Source: Achromobacter sp. RTa (GTDB taxonomy: Bacteria; Pseudomonadota; Gammaproteobacteria; Burkholderiales; Burkholderiaceae_B). Taken from it: a stretch of DNA of 64,000 nucleotides. Where the stretch lies: NCBI RefSeq assembly GCF_000757485.1, contig NZ_JPYO01000041.1, forward strand, positions 186,001-250,000. The letters are read 5' to 3'. The notes below the pieces were generated by a model. It saw only the letters and a list, made by a program, of their open reading frames with translations, had not been told where the DNA came from and did no database searches. The position numbers and the translations under genes were made by a program. Of the stretch, positions 35,513-43,735 are shown piece after piece; positions within the stretch are counted from its first letter, which is position 1, and every line of letters starts with the position of its first letter.

Positions 35513-36256
35513 TCAGCGCTCGGTCAGCAGGTCGAACTCCATCCGCACCTTGCGGAAGGGAAATTCCAGCCGCGCGAAATACACCACGCGGCCGTCGATG
35601 CAGGCATAGCGGCGCAATTCGGCAACCGGCGACGACACGGGAATCTGCAGGGACTCGGCGGACTCCTGCCCCGCCTCGATCACATTGAGTACCTGGCGGG
35701 CTTCGCTGATGCGCGCGCCGTAGAACTGGTCCAGGACCGGCGCCACGGTGCTTTTCTGGATGCGCGCCCGGTGCTTGCGGAACAGCCCGCTGTCGAGGAA
35801 GACCTCGCTATAGCAGAACGGGCCGGCGTCCGTGGTGTGCACGCGGCGCAGGTATTGGAAGCTGCCGCTGCGGTCGGCGGCGCAAGGCATGCCCAGCGTG
35901 TCGGGCAGCGGCGAATCGGCGCTGGACTCCACCAGCGAAACCGTGCCCAGCTGGTTGCTCAGTTCGACGGTTTCCGCCCAGGTCTTGGGGATCAGCAGGG
36001 TGGGGGTTTCCGGCAGTTCGGCGTTGACGAAGGTGCCCGAGCCGCGCGAGCGCCGGATCAGGCCGTCCTCTTCGAGCAGGCCGAACGCCTGGCGGATAGT
36101 GGCTCGTGAGATGCCGTAGGTTTCCATCAGGGATTCCAGCGGCGGGATCTGCTGGCCGGGCCGCCAGGTACGGTTCTGGATATGGCTGCGGAACAGCGCC
36201 GCCGCCTGCAGGTAGAGCGGCTGTGGGCTGTGCGAGAAAAGCTTGCGGGCGGACAT
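35513..36256 (-). CDS. GntR-family regulator, HutC subgroup with UTRA domain
   Basis: 247 residues. N-terminal winged helix (about 12-75) with RPGQQIPPLESLMETYGISRATIRQAFGLLEEDGLI; C-terminal UTRA ligand domain (about 95-240) with the family-like GPFCYSEVFLDSGLF and VVYFARLEFPFRKVRMEF. It starts 2 bases after the CoA-ligase stop, without a clear ribosome site of its own, so it is translationally coupled. It is encoded inside the operon it presumably controls; the 18-base palindrome at 38954-38971 is its likely operator. Effector unknown. Confidence 0.9.
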   Translation of the reverse strand: MSARKLFSHSPQPLYLQAAALFRSHIQNRTWRPGQQIPPLESLMETYGISRATIRQAFGLLEEDGLIRRSRGSGTFVNAELPETPTLLIPKTWAETVELSNQLGTVSLVESSADSPLPDTLGMPCAADRSGSFQYLRRVHTTDAGPFCYSEVFLDSGLFRKHRARIQKSTVAPVLDQFYGARISEARQVLNVIEAGQESAESLQIPVSSPVAELRRYACIDGRVVYFARLEFPFRKVRMEFDLLTER

Positions 36257-36258
36257 GG

Positions 36259-37869
36259 TCAGGGCGAGGACGGTGTGGCGGCCTGGGCGAGGGCGGCGTC
36301 CGCCATCTCGCGCAGCCGGTGTTTCTGGATCTTGACCGAGTTGGCGCTTTCCACCGAGGGAAAGGCGTCCAGCACGCTGAAGCCCGCGGGCACCTTGAAG
36401 CCGGCCATCGCGGCCTTGCAGGCCGCGGTCCAGCCCGTGGGATCGGCCTGGGCGTCTTCGTGCAGCAGCACGAAGGCGTAGGGCACGACCTTGCCGGCGC
36501 GGGTGGCGCCCACGACCTGGCAGGCGCGCACGCCGGGCAGGGTTTCGACCACCTGCTCGATTTCCACGGGATTGACGAGAAAGCCGGACAGGCGCAGCGA
36601 ATCGCCGATGCGCGTCTGGAACACGAACTGGCGCGGGGTCAGCGTATAGCCGAGGTCGCCCGTCTTGAAATAGCCGTCGGCGGTAATGGCGCCGCGGGTG
36701 GCTTCCGGGTTGTCCAGGTAGCCCTGCATCAGGCTGGGGGACAGGATTTCGATTTCGCCGGACTGGCCGTGGGGCAGGACCTGGCCGGTGGCCGGGTCGC
36801 GCGCCCGCACGCGGGCGTCGGGGTAGATCAGGGTGCCGCCGGGCAGGTGGCGGGCCGACACGTCGCCTTCGGCCGGGTCGCGGGGCTGGCCGGCAACCAG
36901 CGCCACCAGCTCGCTGGACCCGTACAGGCCGGTAAGCGGCACGCCGGCCTCCCGGGCGAGGTCGAGCATGTGGTCCAGCGCGGGCGTGAAGCTGGCGAAG
37001 CCGAACAGCCGGACGGAAGCGAAATCGCCCGGCGCGGCGGCCTGCATCATTCCGACCAGCGCTTCATTGTTGGCGTAGGTATGCGTGACCGCGTAGCGGC
37101 GCACTGCGGCAGCGGACTGCGCCGCATTGAAGACGGGCGCGCAGACCACGGGCGCGCCCTGCGCCAGGCCGCCCACCAGCGTGGCGAAGCCGAAGGCGCC
37201 GCAGAACGGCGCGCTGGCCAGCACGCAGCTGTGGGCGTCGTAGCCATAGGCGCCCGCCACCGCCGCGCCGTGGCGCAGCAGCGTGCGCTGGTCGTGCAGC
37301 ACGAACTTGGGCTTGGAGGTGGTTCCGGAGGTGGTAAAGCACAGCACGCCGGCGTTGTCCTGGGCGGCAGGCGTGGGATCGGGGCAGGCCAGCAGGTCCG
37401 CATAGCGGTGCACCGGCTTGCCGTGGACTTCCGGGGATTCGTCCGCCTCGGCCAGCGCGATCACGCCCTGCAGCCGGGCCAGGTGTTCGGGCGCGACGCC
37501 GTCCAGGATGCCCTGGAAGTCGATGCCCTTGAATCCAGGCCAGAACACCAGCCAGTCGGCCTGGCCGCGGCCCAGGATATCGGCCACTTCCAGCGCGCGA
37601 AAGCGCGTGTTGACCGCCAGCACCAGCGCGCCCAGGTGCGCGCAGGCTAGGAAAGATTCCACCCAGGCCGCGCAATTGGGCAGCCAGACCGCCACGCGCT
37701 GCCCCGGCCGCACGCCGATATGCGCGAGCCCGGCGGCCAGCGCGCGGCTTTGCGCTCGCAGCGCCGATGCGCCGATCGGGCGGTCCTGGTCGATCAGCAG
37801 GGGAGCGTCCGGCTGGCGCGCCGCGAGTGCGTCGAGGTGTTCGGAGAAGGTCGAATACGGGAGCTGCAT
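36259..37869 (-). CDS. AMP-forming acyl/aryl-CoA ligase
   Basis: 536 residues, ANL superfamily. P-loop FTTSGTTSKPKFVL (about 180-193), then LYGSSELVALVAG (A5, about 307), the KTGDLG aspartate motif (about 405), and a C-terminal domain ending with SVKIQKHRLRE that carries the catalytic Lys. It would activate an organic acid to its CoA thioester with ATP. It lies 3 bases downstream of the cyclase stop and overlaps the GntR start region closely. The benzoate-CoA-ligase-like layout suggests an aromatic or cyclic acid substrate (inference). Confidence 0.9.
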   Translation of the reverse strand: MQLPYSTFSEHLDALAARQPDAPLLIDQDRPIGASALRAQSRALAAGLAHIGVRPGQRVAVWLPNCAAWVESFLACAHLGALVLAVNTRFRALEVADILGRGQADWLVFWPGFKGIDFQGILDGVAPEHLARLQGVIALAEADESPEVHGKPVHRYADLLACPDPTPAAQDNAGVLCFTTSGTTSKPKFVLHDQRTLLRHGAAVAGAYGYDAHSCVLASAPFCGAFGFATLVGGLAQGAPVVCAPVFNAAQSAAAVRRYAVTHTYANNEALVGMMQAAAPGDFASVRLFGFASFTPALDHMLDLAREAGVPLTGLYGSSELVALVAGQPRDPAEGDVSARHLPGGTLIYPDARVRARDPATGQVLPHGQSGEIEILSPSLMQGYLDNPEATRGAITADGYFKTGDLGYTLTPRQFVFQTRIGDSLRLSGFLVNPVEIEQVVETLPGVRACQVVGATRAGKVVPYAFVLLHEDAQADPTGWTAACKAAMAGFKVPAGFSVLDAFPSVESANSVKIQKHRLREMADAALAQAATPSSP

Positions 37870-37872
37870 GGC

Positions 37873-38913
37873 TTACACCGTGGCGATCGGCGTCACGGGG
37901 GAGCCCACCGCGCCGGGCATCCGCAGAGGCGGCGCGGTCAGCAGGAAGCGGTTGCGGCCCTGCGCGTGTAGCCACTCGGCCAGGTCTTTCAGGTACCAGA
38001 GCTCGGCCAGCGGCACGCCCAGCTTGAACAGGCAATGGTGATGAAGCGGCAGGATGGAATGGCCGGGCCCCGAGGCGCGCGCCGGATACGCCTCGACCGC
38101 ATAGTTGTCGGCGCAGATGGCGGCGATGCCGGAGCGCGTGATCCAGTCCAGCAGCGCCGGGTCGGACCCGTCCAGCACGGCGCCGGTCTGCTCCAGCTTG
38201 TGCGGATCGGGCTGGCCGTTCATGGCCACGACGGCTTCGGCGAAGCCGGTGCGCAGCACCAGCATGTCGCCGGTCTCGACAGACACGTTCTGCGCCTGCA
38301 TGGCCGACTGCAATGCGGCATGGTCCACGACCGTGCGGCCGGGGCCGAACGCGCGTTCCAGGTCCACCAGGACGCCCCGGCCCTGCATGCCTTTCTCCGC
38401 ATAGCGACTGACGCTGAGCTTGCGCGCGTACGAGCCGCCCGGCGGGCAGCAGGCGTCGGCAGAGGTATCGGGGTCGGCTCCGCCGAATACGTCCACGCCG
38501 GCCGCGTAGCCGTTGTAGTAGACGCGGCGGGCCTCGCCGTCGCCCTGGATGTCGAACATCGCGCCCACGTGGCACAGGCCGTCCCATTGCGTCGAGTACT
38601 GCATGGACAGGGTGACCTGGTCGTCGGACAGCACGTCTACCGCATCGGGCTGCACCTGGGACATCTGGAAGTTCAGGTAGGGCGTGCCTTCGCGAAACGT
38701 GGGCTTGAGCGTGGGCGCGTGCCGGCGCGGATTCAGCACGTTGCCGCCGGGCAGGTTCAGCGGCAGCGACAGGCAGAACACCTTGCCCGCCTGAACCTCG
38801 CGCACCGCCTGCAGCACTTTTTCCTCGGTCAGCAGGTTCAGGCGGCCGATCTCGTCGTCCGCGCCGAAGTCGCCCCAGGTCGATCCTTCCGGGCGTTGGG
38901 TCCAGCGTTTCAT
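37873..38913 (-). CDS. cyclase/kynurenine formamidase-fold family protein
   Basis: 346 residues of the metal-dependent cyclase family. Diagnostic STQWDGLCHVGAMFD (about 110) replaces the HxGTHxDxxxH of classic kynurenine formamidases by the WDGLxHV form of the larger relatives. Later GRGVLVDLERAFG, DMLVLRTGF and HHHCLFKLGVPLAELWYLKDL are conserved. The family includes hydrolases of cyclic amides and esters and a few dehydratases. As first gene of an operon with a CoA ligase it could open a ring or remove a formyl group to expose the acid to be activated (inference). Divergent from the Bug gene. Confidence 0.88.
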   Translation of the reverse strand: MKRWTQRPEGSTWGDFGADDEIGRLNLLTEEKVLQAVREVQAGKVFCLSLPLNLPGGNVLNPRRHAPTLKPTFREGTPYLNFQMSQVQPDAVDVLSDDQVTLSMQYSTQWDGLCHVGAMFDIQGDGEARRVYYNGYAAGVDVFGGADPDTSADACCPPGGSYARKLSVSRYAEKGMQGRGVLVDLERAFGPGRTVVDHAALQSAMQAQNVSVETGDMLVLRTGFAEAVVAMNGQPDPHKLEQTGAVLDGSDPALLDWITRSGIAAICADNYAVEAYPARASGPGHSILPLHHHCLFKLGVPLAELWYLKDLAEWLHAQGRNRFLLTAPPLRMPGAVGSPVTPIATV

Positions 38914-38953
38914 CTGCTTGTCTCCTGTCGGTTTTCTATGTTCTTATTAATAT

Positions 38954-38971
38954 AGTACGTATTTACGTACT
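38954..38971. promoter_or_regulatory. 18-bp perfect palindrome, candidate GntR/UTRA operator
   Basis: AGTACGTA (38954-38961) and TACGTACT (38964-38971) are perfectly complementary around TT. It lies 41 bases upstream of the cyclase gene and 79 bases upstream of the divergent Bug gene. Location and symmetry suit the GntR regulator encoded in the cyclase operon, controlling both directions; binding is inferred. Confidence 0.65.
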
Positions 38972-38974
38972 TTA

Positions 38975-39018
38975 AAAAGAAACCCAAAAGAAACCCAAAA
39001 GAAACCCAAAAGAAATCC
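38975..39018. repeat. 11-bp tandem repeat, four copies
   Basis: Four head-to-tail copies of AAAAGAAACCC: 38975-38985, 38986-38996, 38997-39007 and 39008-39018; the last copy has T for the first C. The array starts three bases after the palindromic operator and ends 31 bases before the Bug ATG. The 11-base period is about one helical turn, so the A-runs are phased and the DNA may be curved. Confidence 0.9.
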
Positions 39019-39049
39019 GCAAGCAGCGGATTCGGTAGGAGACAAAACC

Positions 39050-40048
39050 ATGACGCAATCCCTGCATCCGCGCGCCGCATGGCGCCGCGGCCTCGCAGTC
39101 GCGGCGCTGGCCGTGCTGGCGCTGCCTGCGGCCCACGCCGCTGGCTACCCCGACCATCCCGTCACCGTCGTCGTGCCGTATCCGCCCGGAGGCGGGGCGG
39201 ACATCTTCGGCCGCGCCATCGCCCACGCGCTGGAGCCGGGCCTGAAGCAGACCGTGCTGGTCGAGAATAAGCCGGGCGCGGGCGGCAACATCGGCATGGC
39301 CTATGTGGCCCGCGCCAAGGCGGACGGCTATACGCTGGGCCTGGGCACCATCGGCACCCAGACCATCAACCAGTTCCTTTACAAGAACATGGCGTTCGAT
39401 CCCGAGCGCGACCTGGTGCCCATCGCGCTGGTGTCGACGACGCCGAACGTGATCGCCGTCAGCGCCAAGTCGCCCTATAAGACGGTGGCCGACGTGATCA
39501 AGGCGGCCAAGCAATCCAAGGACAAGAAGCTGACCTATGCCTCGCCCGGCGTCGGCTCGTCGGTGCACCTGACCGGCGCGTATTTCGAGGCCATGGCCGG
39601 CGTGACGATGCTGCACGTGCCGTTCAAGGGCACGTCCGCGTCGCTGCCGGCCGTGGCCGGCGGGCAGGTCGACCTGCTGTTCGACAACCTGCCCGGGTCG
39701 CTGGCGCAGATCAAGGACGGGAACCTGGTGCGCGGCGTAGCCGTGACCTCATCCACCCGCGACCCGTCGGTGCCCGACCTCCCGACCGTCGCGGAATCGG
39801 GCCTGCCCGGCTTCGACGTCACGGCCTGGTTCGCGCTGTACGCCCCGCGCGATACGCCGGAACCTGTGGTCAAGCAACTGATCGAGGCGGCGCGCAGCGG
39901 CCTGCAAAGCCAGGCCATCGCGAAGAACTTCGCCGGCATGGGAGCCAAGCCCGGCACGCTGTTTGGCGCGGACCTGGCCGCCTTCGAAAGCCAGGAACGC
40001 AAGAAGTGGGGCGGACTCATCAAGGACAAGGGGATCACCGCGCAATGA
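39050..40048 (+). CDS. Bug-family (TctC-type) periplasmic solute receptor
   Basis: 332 residues. Signal peptide about 1-31 ending LALPAAHAAGYP. Hallmarks: YPDHPVTVVVPYPPGGGADIFGRAIA, VENKPGAGGNIGMAYVARAKADGYT, MLHVPFKGTSASLPAVAGGQVDLLFDN. AGGAGA lies ten bases before the ATG. Translationally coupled to the next SDR gene (ATGA overlap 40045-40048). Divergent from the cyclase-ligase operon, so its ligand is probably that operon's acid. No TctAB genes adjacent. Confidence 0.93.
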   Translation: MTQSLHPRAAWRRGLAVAALAVLALPAAHAAGYPDHPVTVVVPYPPGGGADIFGRAIAHALEPGLKQTVLVENKPGAGGNIGMAYVARAKADGYTLGLGTIGTQTINQFLYKNMAFDPERDLVPIALVSTTPNVIAVSAKSPYKTVADVIKAAKQSKDKKLTYASPGVGSSVHLTGAYFEAMAGVTMLHVPFKGTSASLPAVAGGQVDLLFDNLPGSLAQIKDGNLVRGVAVTSSTRDPSVPDLPTVAESGLPGFDVTAWFALYAPRDTPEPVVKQLIEAARSGLQSQAIAKNFAGMGAKPGTLFGADLAAFESQERKKWGGLIKDKGITAQ

Positions 40049-40767
40049 ACAATCCCATCGCACTGGTCACCGGCGGCAGCCGGGGCATCGGCCGCGCCAT
40101 CGTCGCGCGCCTGATCGAGGACGGCTACCAGGTCGTCAACTTCAGCCGCGGGGCGCCCGAGGCGCTGCTGCCCGGCGAAACGTTCCGCTCGGTGGACCTG
40201 GGCGACGCGGCGGCGACCATCGCCGCCGCGCGGGAACTGGCGGCCGAGCGCTCCGTGCTGCATTTGGTCAACAATGCGGGCATGATCCAGGTCGCCAACC
40301 TGGAGGACGTGACGCAGGAGCAGATGGCCCGGACGATGGCGCTGAACGTCACGGCGCCGCTGCTGCTCATGCAGGCGCTGCTGCCCGGCATGCGGGCGGC
40401 GCGCTACGGACGGGTGGTGAACATCGGCAGCCGCGCGGGCCTGGGCAAGGGCGGGCGCACGGTCTATGGCGCCTCCAAGGCGGGGCTGGCGGGCATGACA
40501 CGGACCTGGGCGCTGGAACTGGCGGCCGACGGGATCACGGTGAACACCGTGGCGCCGGGGCCGGTGGCCACCGAGCTGTTCAAGCAGTCGAATCCGCCCG
40601 GCGCACCCAAGACCCTGGCGCTGGAAGCCTCGATCCCGGTGGGCCGGGTGGGTCTGCCGGAAGAGGTGGCCCATGCGGTCGCCATGTTCCTGGATCCGCG
40701 GGCGGGCTTCACCACCGGGCAGCTGCTGTACGTATGCGGCGGCGTCTCGGTGGGCCTGGCGGGTTAG
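40045..40767 (+). CDS. short-chain dehydrogenase/reductase
   Basis: 240 residues, classical SDR. TGGSRGIGRAI (about 9-19), NNAGM (about 76), catalytic Ser in NIGSRAG and YGASK (about 147-151), C-terminal GQLLYVCGG. The start at 40045 overlaps the Bug stop by four bases; a longer frame from 40006 lies inside the Bug gene. Coupled expression ties it to uptake of the same substrate, probably oxidising a hydroxy intermediate or reducing a keto one. Confidence 0.92.
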   Translation: MNNPIALVTGGSRGIGRAIVARLIEDGYQVVNFSRGAPEALLPGETFRSVDLGDAAATIAAARELAAERSVLHLVNNAGMIQVANLEDVTQEQMARTMALNVTAPLLLMQALLPGMRAARYGRVVNIGSRAGLGKGGRTVYGASKAGLAGMTRTWALELAADGITVNTVAPGPVATELFKQSNPPGAPKTLALEASIPVGRVGLPEEVAHAVAMFLDPRAGFTTGQLLYVCGGVSVGLAG

Positions 40768-40771
40768 CGCG

Positions 40772-41764
40772 TCATTCCGGCGCCGTCCGTCCCGGCGCCG
40801 GCCCCAGCGCGAACTGGCGCGCCATTTCCTTTCTGGACACCTTGCCGCTCGCGGCAAGCGCCGCCGCGCGCTCTTCGCGCAGCCGCCTCAGCACTTCGGT
40901 CGGGGCGACGCCGAAATGCGCGGCGAACTTGCGCTGGAAGGTCCGGCGCGACATGTGGCAGGCGTCGGCCATGTCGTCCACCGACCAGCGGGCCGACAAC
41001 TGCGCTTCCATTTTCTCGACCAGGTCGCGGAAGGGCGCTGCCACCCGGTCCTGCAGGCGCAGCGTCTGGCTGTACTGGCGCTGGTCGCCGTTGCGCCGCA
41101 TGAAGACAACCAGCCTGCGCGCCACCTGCTGCGACAGGTCCGGCCCGAAATCGCGTTCGATCAACGCCAGCGCCAGGTCGATGCCGGCGGTGACGCCGGC
41201 CGAGGTCCAGTATTTGCCGCTTTCGATGAAGATGCGGTCGTCCTGCACGCGCAGGGCGGGATAGTGCGATTGCAGGCGCGTGGCCGAGCGCCAGTGCGTG
41301 GTGACTGCCAGTCCGTCGAGCAGCCCGGTGGCGGCCAGGACGAAGGCGCCGGTGCATACGCTGCAGGTGCGCCGGGTGTCCGGGTCGCGGCGGCGCAGCC
41401 AGGCTTGCGTTTCGCGATGGGCGCTGGCGAGGTCCGCGCCGGGGCCGCCGGGCACGAGGATGGTATCGACCGGCGCGTCGGCGTCGTCCGCGAAGGTGCC
41501 GTCCATCTGCATGCGCAGGCCCTGCTCCCAGGTGGCGACCACGGGCGTGGCGGCGATGGTGTGCAATTGGTATAGCTTGCGCCCGGCCTCTTCGTTCGCT
41601 GAGCTGAACGCCTGCCATGGCCCGGCCAGGTCCAGGGGCTGGAAACCGTCGTACAGCACGAACAGGATGCGTAATGGCGCATTCGGGGCCGCAATTGGCG
41701 CGACCGGCCGGGCGCGTCCGCCTATCCTGGGGGCTGGCGTTTCCAAAGGAGCATCGTCATGCAT
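40772..41764 (-). CDS. GlxA-type transcriptional activator (DJ-1/PfpI plus AraC HTH)
   Basis: 330 residues. N-terminal DJ-1/PfpI-like domain (about 30-205) with FVLYDGFQPLDLAGPW, ILVPGGPGADLA and the elbow-region cysteine in CSVCTGAFVLAATGLL. C-terminal AraC HTH (about 230-325) with WSVDDMADACHMSRRTFQRKFAAHFG. Such fusions regulate nearby catabolic genes. The only usable start (ATG at 41764) overlaps the divergent ATG at 41759, leaving no intergenic promoter for either gene. Convergent with the SDR gene, 4 bases apart. Confidence 0.88.
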   Translation of the reverse strand: MHDDAPLETPAPRIGGRARPVAPIAAPNAPLRILFVLYDGFQPLDLAGPWQAFSSANEEAGRKLYQLHTIAATPVVATWEQGLRMQMDGTFADDADAPVDTILVPGGPGADLASAHRETQAWLRRRDPDTRRTCSVCTGAFVLAATGLLDGLAVTTHWRSATRLQSHYPALRVQDDRIFIESGKYWTSAGVTAGIDLALALIERDFGPDLSQQVARRLVVFMRRNGDQRQYSQTLRLQDRVAAPFRDLVEKMEAQLSARWSVDDMADACHMSRRTFQRKFAAHFGVAPTEVLRRLREERAAALAASGKVSRKEMARQFALGPAPGRTAPE

Positions 41765-42436
41765 GTGAATTTTCTCTTGTTCGAGGGCCTGACCCAGCTG
41801 GATATGACCGGGCCGTACGAGGTGCTGTCTGGCGCGCCGGGCTTCACCGTGGATTTTGTCGCAAAAACGCGGGATCCGGTACGGTCCGATCGCGGCTTGT
41901 GCTTCGTGCCCACACAAACCATCGCGTCCGCGCCGCCCTGCGACCTGCTGGTGGTGCCGGGCGGACCGGGCACGGATGATGCCATCGTCGATCCCGATTG
42001 GGTGGCGTTCACGCGCAAGCAGGGGCTGGAAGCGCGGTACGTGTTCGGCATCTGCACGGGTTCGTTGCTGCTGGGCGCGGCGGGGCTGCTGCGCGGCAAA
42101 CGGGCTTCCAGCCACTGGCGCGCACGCGAATTGCTGTCGCGCTTCGGCGCCATTCCCAGCGACGAGCGCATGTGCGTGGACGGCAGGATATTCACGGCGG
42201 GCGGGGTGACCTCGGGCATCGATATGGGGCTGAAGGTCGTGGCGGAACTGTGCGGGGAGGACGTGGCCAAGCTGATCCAGCTGCAGATCGAATACGACCC
42301 CAAGCCGCCGTTTCCCGGCGGCACGCCGAAGACCTCGGAGCCGGCCGTCGTGGAACGCTATCTGGCGATGTCGCAGGCCCGCTTCGAGCGCCGCTCCCAG
42401 GCGGTGGACCGCGCCGCGGCGGCGATGGCGTCCTGA
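41759..42436 (+). CDS. DJ-1/PfpI-family protein, isonitrile-hydratase-like
   Basis: 225 residues, one DJ-1 domain. LTQLDMTGPYEVL carries the Asp, and FGICTGSLLLGAAGLLRGKRASSHW holds the nucleophile-elbow Cys (about 98) with the following Thr. This is the arrangement of isonitrile hydratase (InhA) of Pseudomonas, which hydrates isonitriles to N-formamides. A strong AAAGGAG site seven bases before the ATG supports the start. Divergent from the GlxA-type gene, whose own DJ-1 domain is a distant relative. Substrate unproven. Confidence 0.87.
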   Translation: MHVNFLLFEGLTQLDMTGPYEVLSGAPGFTVDFVAKTRDPVRSDRGLCFVPTQTIASAPPCDLLVVPGGPGTDDAIVDPDWVAFTRKQGLEARYVFGICTGSLLLGAAGLLRGKRASSHWRARELLSRFGAIPSDERMCVDGRIFTAGGVTSGIDMGLKVVAELCGEDVAKLIQLQIEYDPKPPFPGGTPKTSEPAVVERYLAMSQARFERRSQAVDRAAAAMAS

Positions 42437-42442
42437 AGAGGC

Positions 42443-42925
42443 CTACCTGGCCAGGTGTTCCAACGGCAGCGGACTTTGCGGTTTGACGGTCTGGATGGCG
42501 AAGTTGCTGCGGATGTCCTTCACGCCGGGCAGCTTTAGCAGGGTATGGAGCAGGAAGCGCTCGTAGGCGCGCAAGTCCGGCACCACCACCTGCAGCAGGA
42601 AGTCGGATTCGCCGGAAACCAGATGCGCGGAGATGACCTCCGGCAGCGCGCTGACTTCCTTACGGAATTCGGCGGCGTCCCGTTCGTGGTGCCGTTCAAC
42701 CTTGATGCCCACGAAGACGGTCAGGCCCAGGCCGACTTCGTCGGGCGCCAGCCGGGCCTCGTATCCCTGGATGACGCCTGCCTCTTCCAGCAGGCGCACG
42801 CGGCGCAGGCAGGGGGACGGCGACAGCCCGATCTGTTCGGCCAGTTCGACATTGGTCAGGCGGCCGTTCTGCTGCAGGGCCTCGAGGATGCGGCGGTCGT
42901 AGCCGTCCAATTCGCGCTTGGGCAT
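42443..42925 (-). CDS. Lrp/AsnC-family transcriptional regulator
   Basis: 160 residues from MPKRELDGYDRRIL at 42925; the longer frame to 43000 is AT-rich and contains the operator-like repeat. N-terminal HTH with ALQQNGRLTNVELAEQIGLSPSPCLRRVRLLEEAG; C-terminal RAM domain (about 70-145) with AHLVSGESDFLLQVVV. Divergent from a LysE-type exporter, the classic pairing for amino-acid-responsive export control. Confidence 0.93.
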   Translation of the reverse strand: MPKRELDGYDRRILEALQQNGRLTNVELAEQIGLSPSPCLRRVRLLEEAGVIQGYEARLAPDEVGLGLTVFVGIKVERHHERDAAEFRKEVSALPEVISAHLVSGESDFLLQVVVPDLRAYERFLLHTLLKLPGVKDIRSNFAIQTVKPQSPLPLEHLAR

Positions 42926-42947
42926 GAAATCCGGATTTGATAATAGA

Positions 42948-42968
42948 TATTGGTGAAATATGCCAATA
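42948..42968. promoter_or_regulatory. candidate Lrp-type operator
   Basis: Arms TATTGG (42948-42953) and CCAATA (42963-42968) are perfectly complementary across nine bases, in an AT-rich gap 22 bases upstream of the Lrp gene and 90 bases upstream of lysE. Position suits the adjacent Lrp protein; binding is inferred. Confidence 0.45.
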
Positions 42969-43057
42969 ATAATAGTTCGGATGGCAGGAATAGCAAGCAC
43001 ATGCCAGCCCGATTTTTCTAGAATGAGCTCCTTTCATGAGACTGGCGGGAGCGGGCG

Positions 43058-43690
43058 ATGGCGGATATGGCGATGTTTCTGGGGGCGCTGCTGATCGTCT
43101 ATGTGGTGCCGGGGCCCGACATGATCCTGCTGCTGGAAACCGGCCTGCTGCGCGGGCGCGGACAGGCGCTGGCGGTGGCTGCGGGGCTGGCTATCGCCCG
43201 GGCCGCGCACGTAACGCTGGCCGCGCTGGGTCTGGCGGCCTTGTTCAAGACCCATCCCTGGGCCTTCGACGCCGCGCGCACGGTGGGCGGGTGCTATCTG
43301 GTCTGGCTGGGCGTGCGCCTGCTGCGCGCGGGGCCGGTGTCGTACGACGCCGTCGGCCAGGCCGCGCCGAGCAGGGCCGGTTGGGGGCCGGCGCTCCTGA
43401 GCGGCGTGCTGACCAATGTGCTCAATCCCAAGGCCCTGTTGTTCTGCTCGGTGCTGCTGCCGCAGTTCGTGTCGCCGGCGCATGGGCCCATCGGCCGGCA
43501 GTTCGCGGTGCTGGGGGTGGTGCTGGTCGGCCTGGGCCTGGCGCTGGACGTGATGTGCGCGCTGGCGGGTGGGGCGGTGGGACGCTGGATGTCGGCCAGC
43601 CCGCGCGCGCAGAAGATCCAGAGCCGGGTGTTCGGCGTGGCCCTGATCGCCTTCGGCCTGCGCCTGACGATCGCGCAGCGTCCCGCATGA
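43058..43690 (+). CDS. LysE/RhtB-family amino-acid exporter
   Basis: 210 residues with six hydrophobic segments. The family signature VVPGPDMILLLETGLLRGRGQ is at about 16-36, and the second-half motif GVLTNVLNPKALLF at about 115-128. It would export an amino acid or homoserine-lactone-like molecule by proton antiport. Divergent from the Lrp gene. The ribosome site before the ATG is GGGAGCGGGCG. Confidence 0.93.
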   Translation: MADMAMFLGALLIVYVVPGPDMILLLETGLLRGRGQALAVAAGLAIARAAHVTLAALGLAALFKTHPWAFDAARTVGGCYLVWLGVRLLRAGPVSYDAVGQAAPSRAGWGPALLSGVLTNVLNPKALLFCSVLLPQFVSPAHGPIGRQFAVLGVVLVGLGLALDVMCALAGGAVGRWMSASPRAQKIQSRVFGVALIAFGLRLTIAQRPA

Positions 43691-43692
43691 AA

Positions 43693-43729
43693 TGCGGCGC
43701 TTGCGGGGCGAGCACCCGCAAGCGCCGCA
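43693..43729. terminator. perfect 15-bp hairpin between convergent genes
   Basis: Arms TGCGGCGCTTGCGGG (43693-43707) and CCCGCAAGCGCCGCA (43715-43729) pair perfectly around a 7-base loop. It fills the 45-base gap between the convergent lysE and ABC exporter genes. It lacks a T-run on either side but is well placed as a bidirectional terminator. Confidence 0.7.
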
Positions 43730-43735
43730 AGAGGC

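Noticed and set aside
38975-39018. Tandem repeat considered as a CRISPR array
   Set aside because: Units are 11 bases and directly adjacent with no unique spacers, and no cas genes are near. It is a simple minisatellite.
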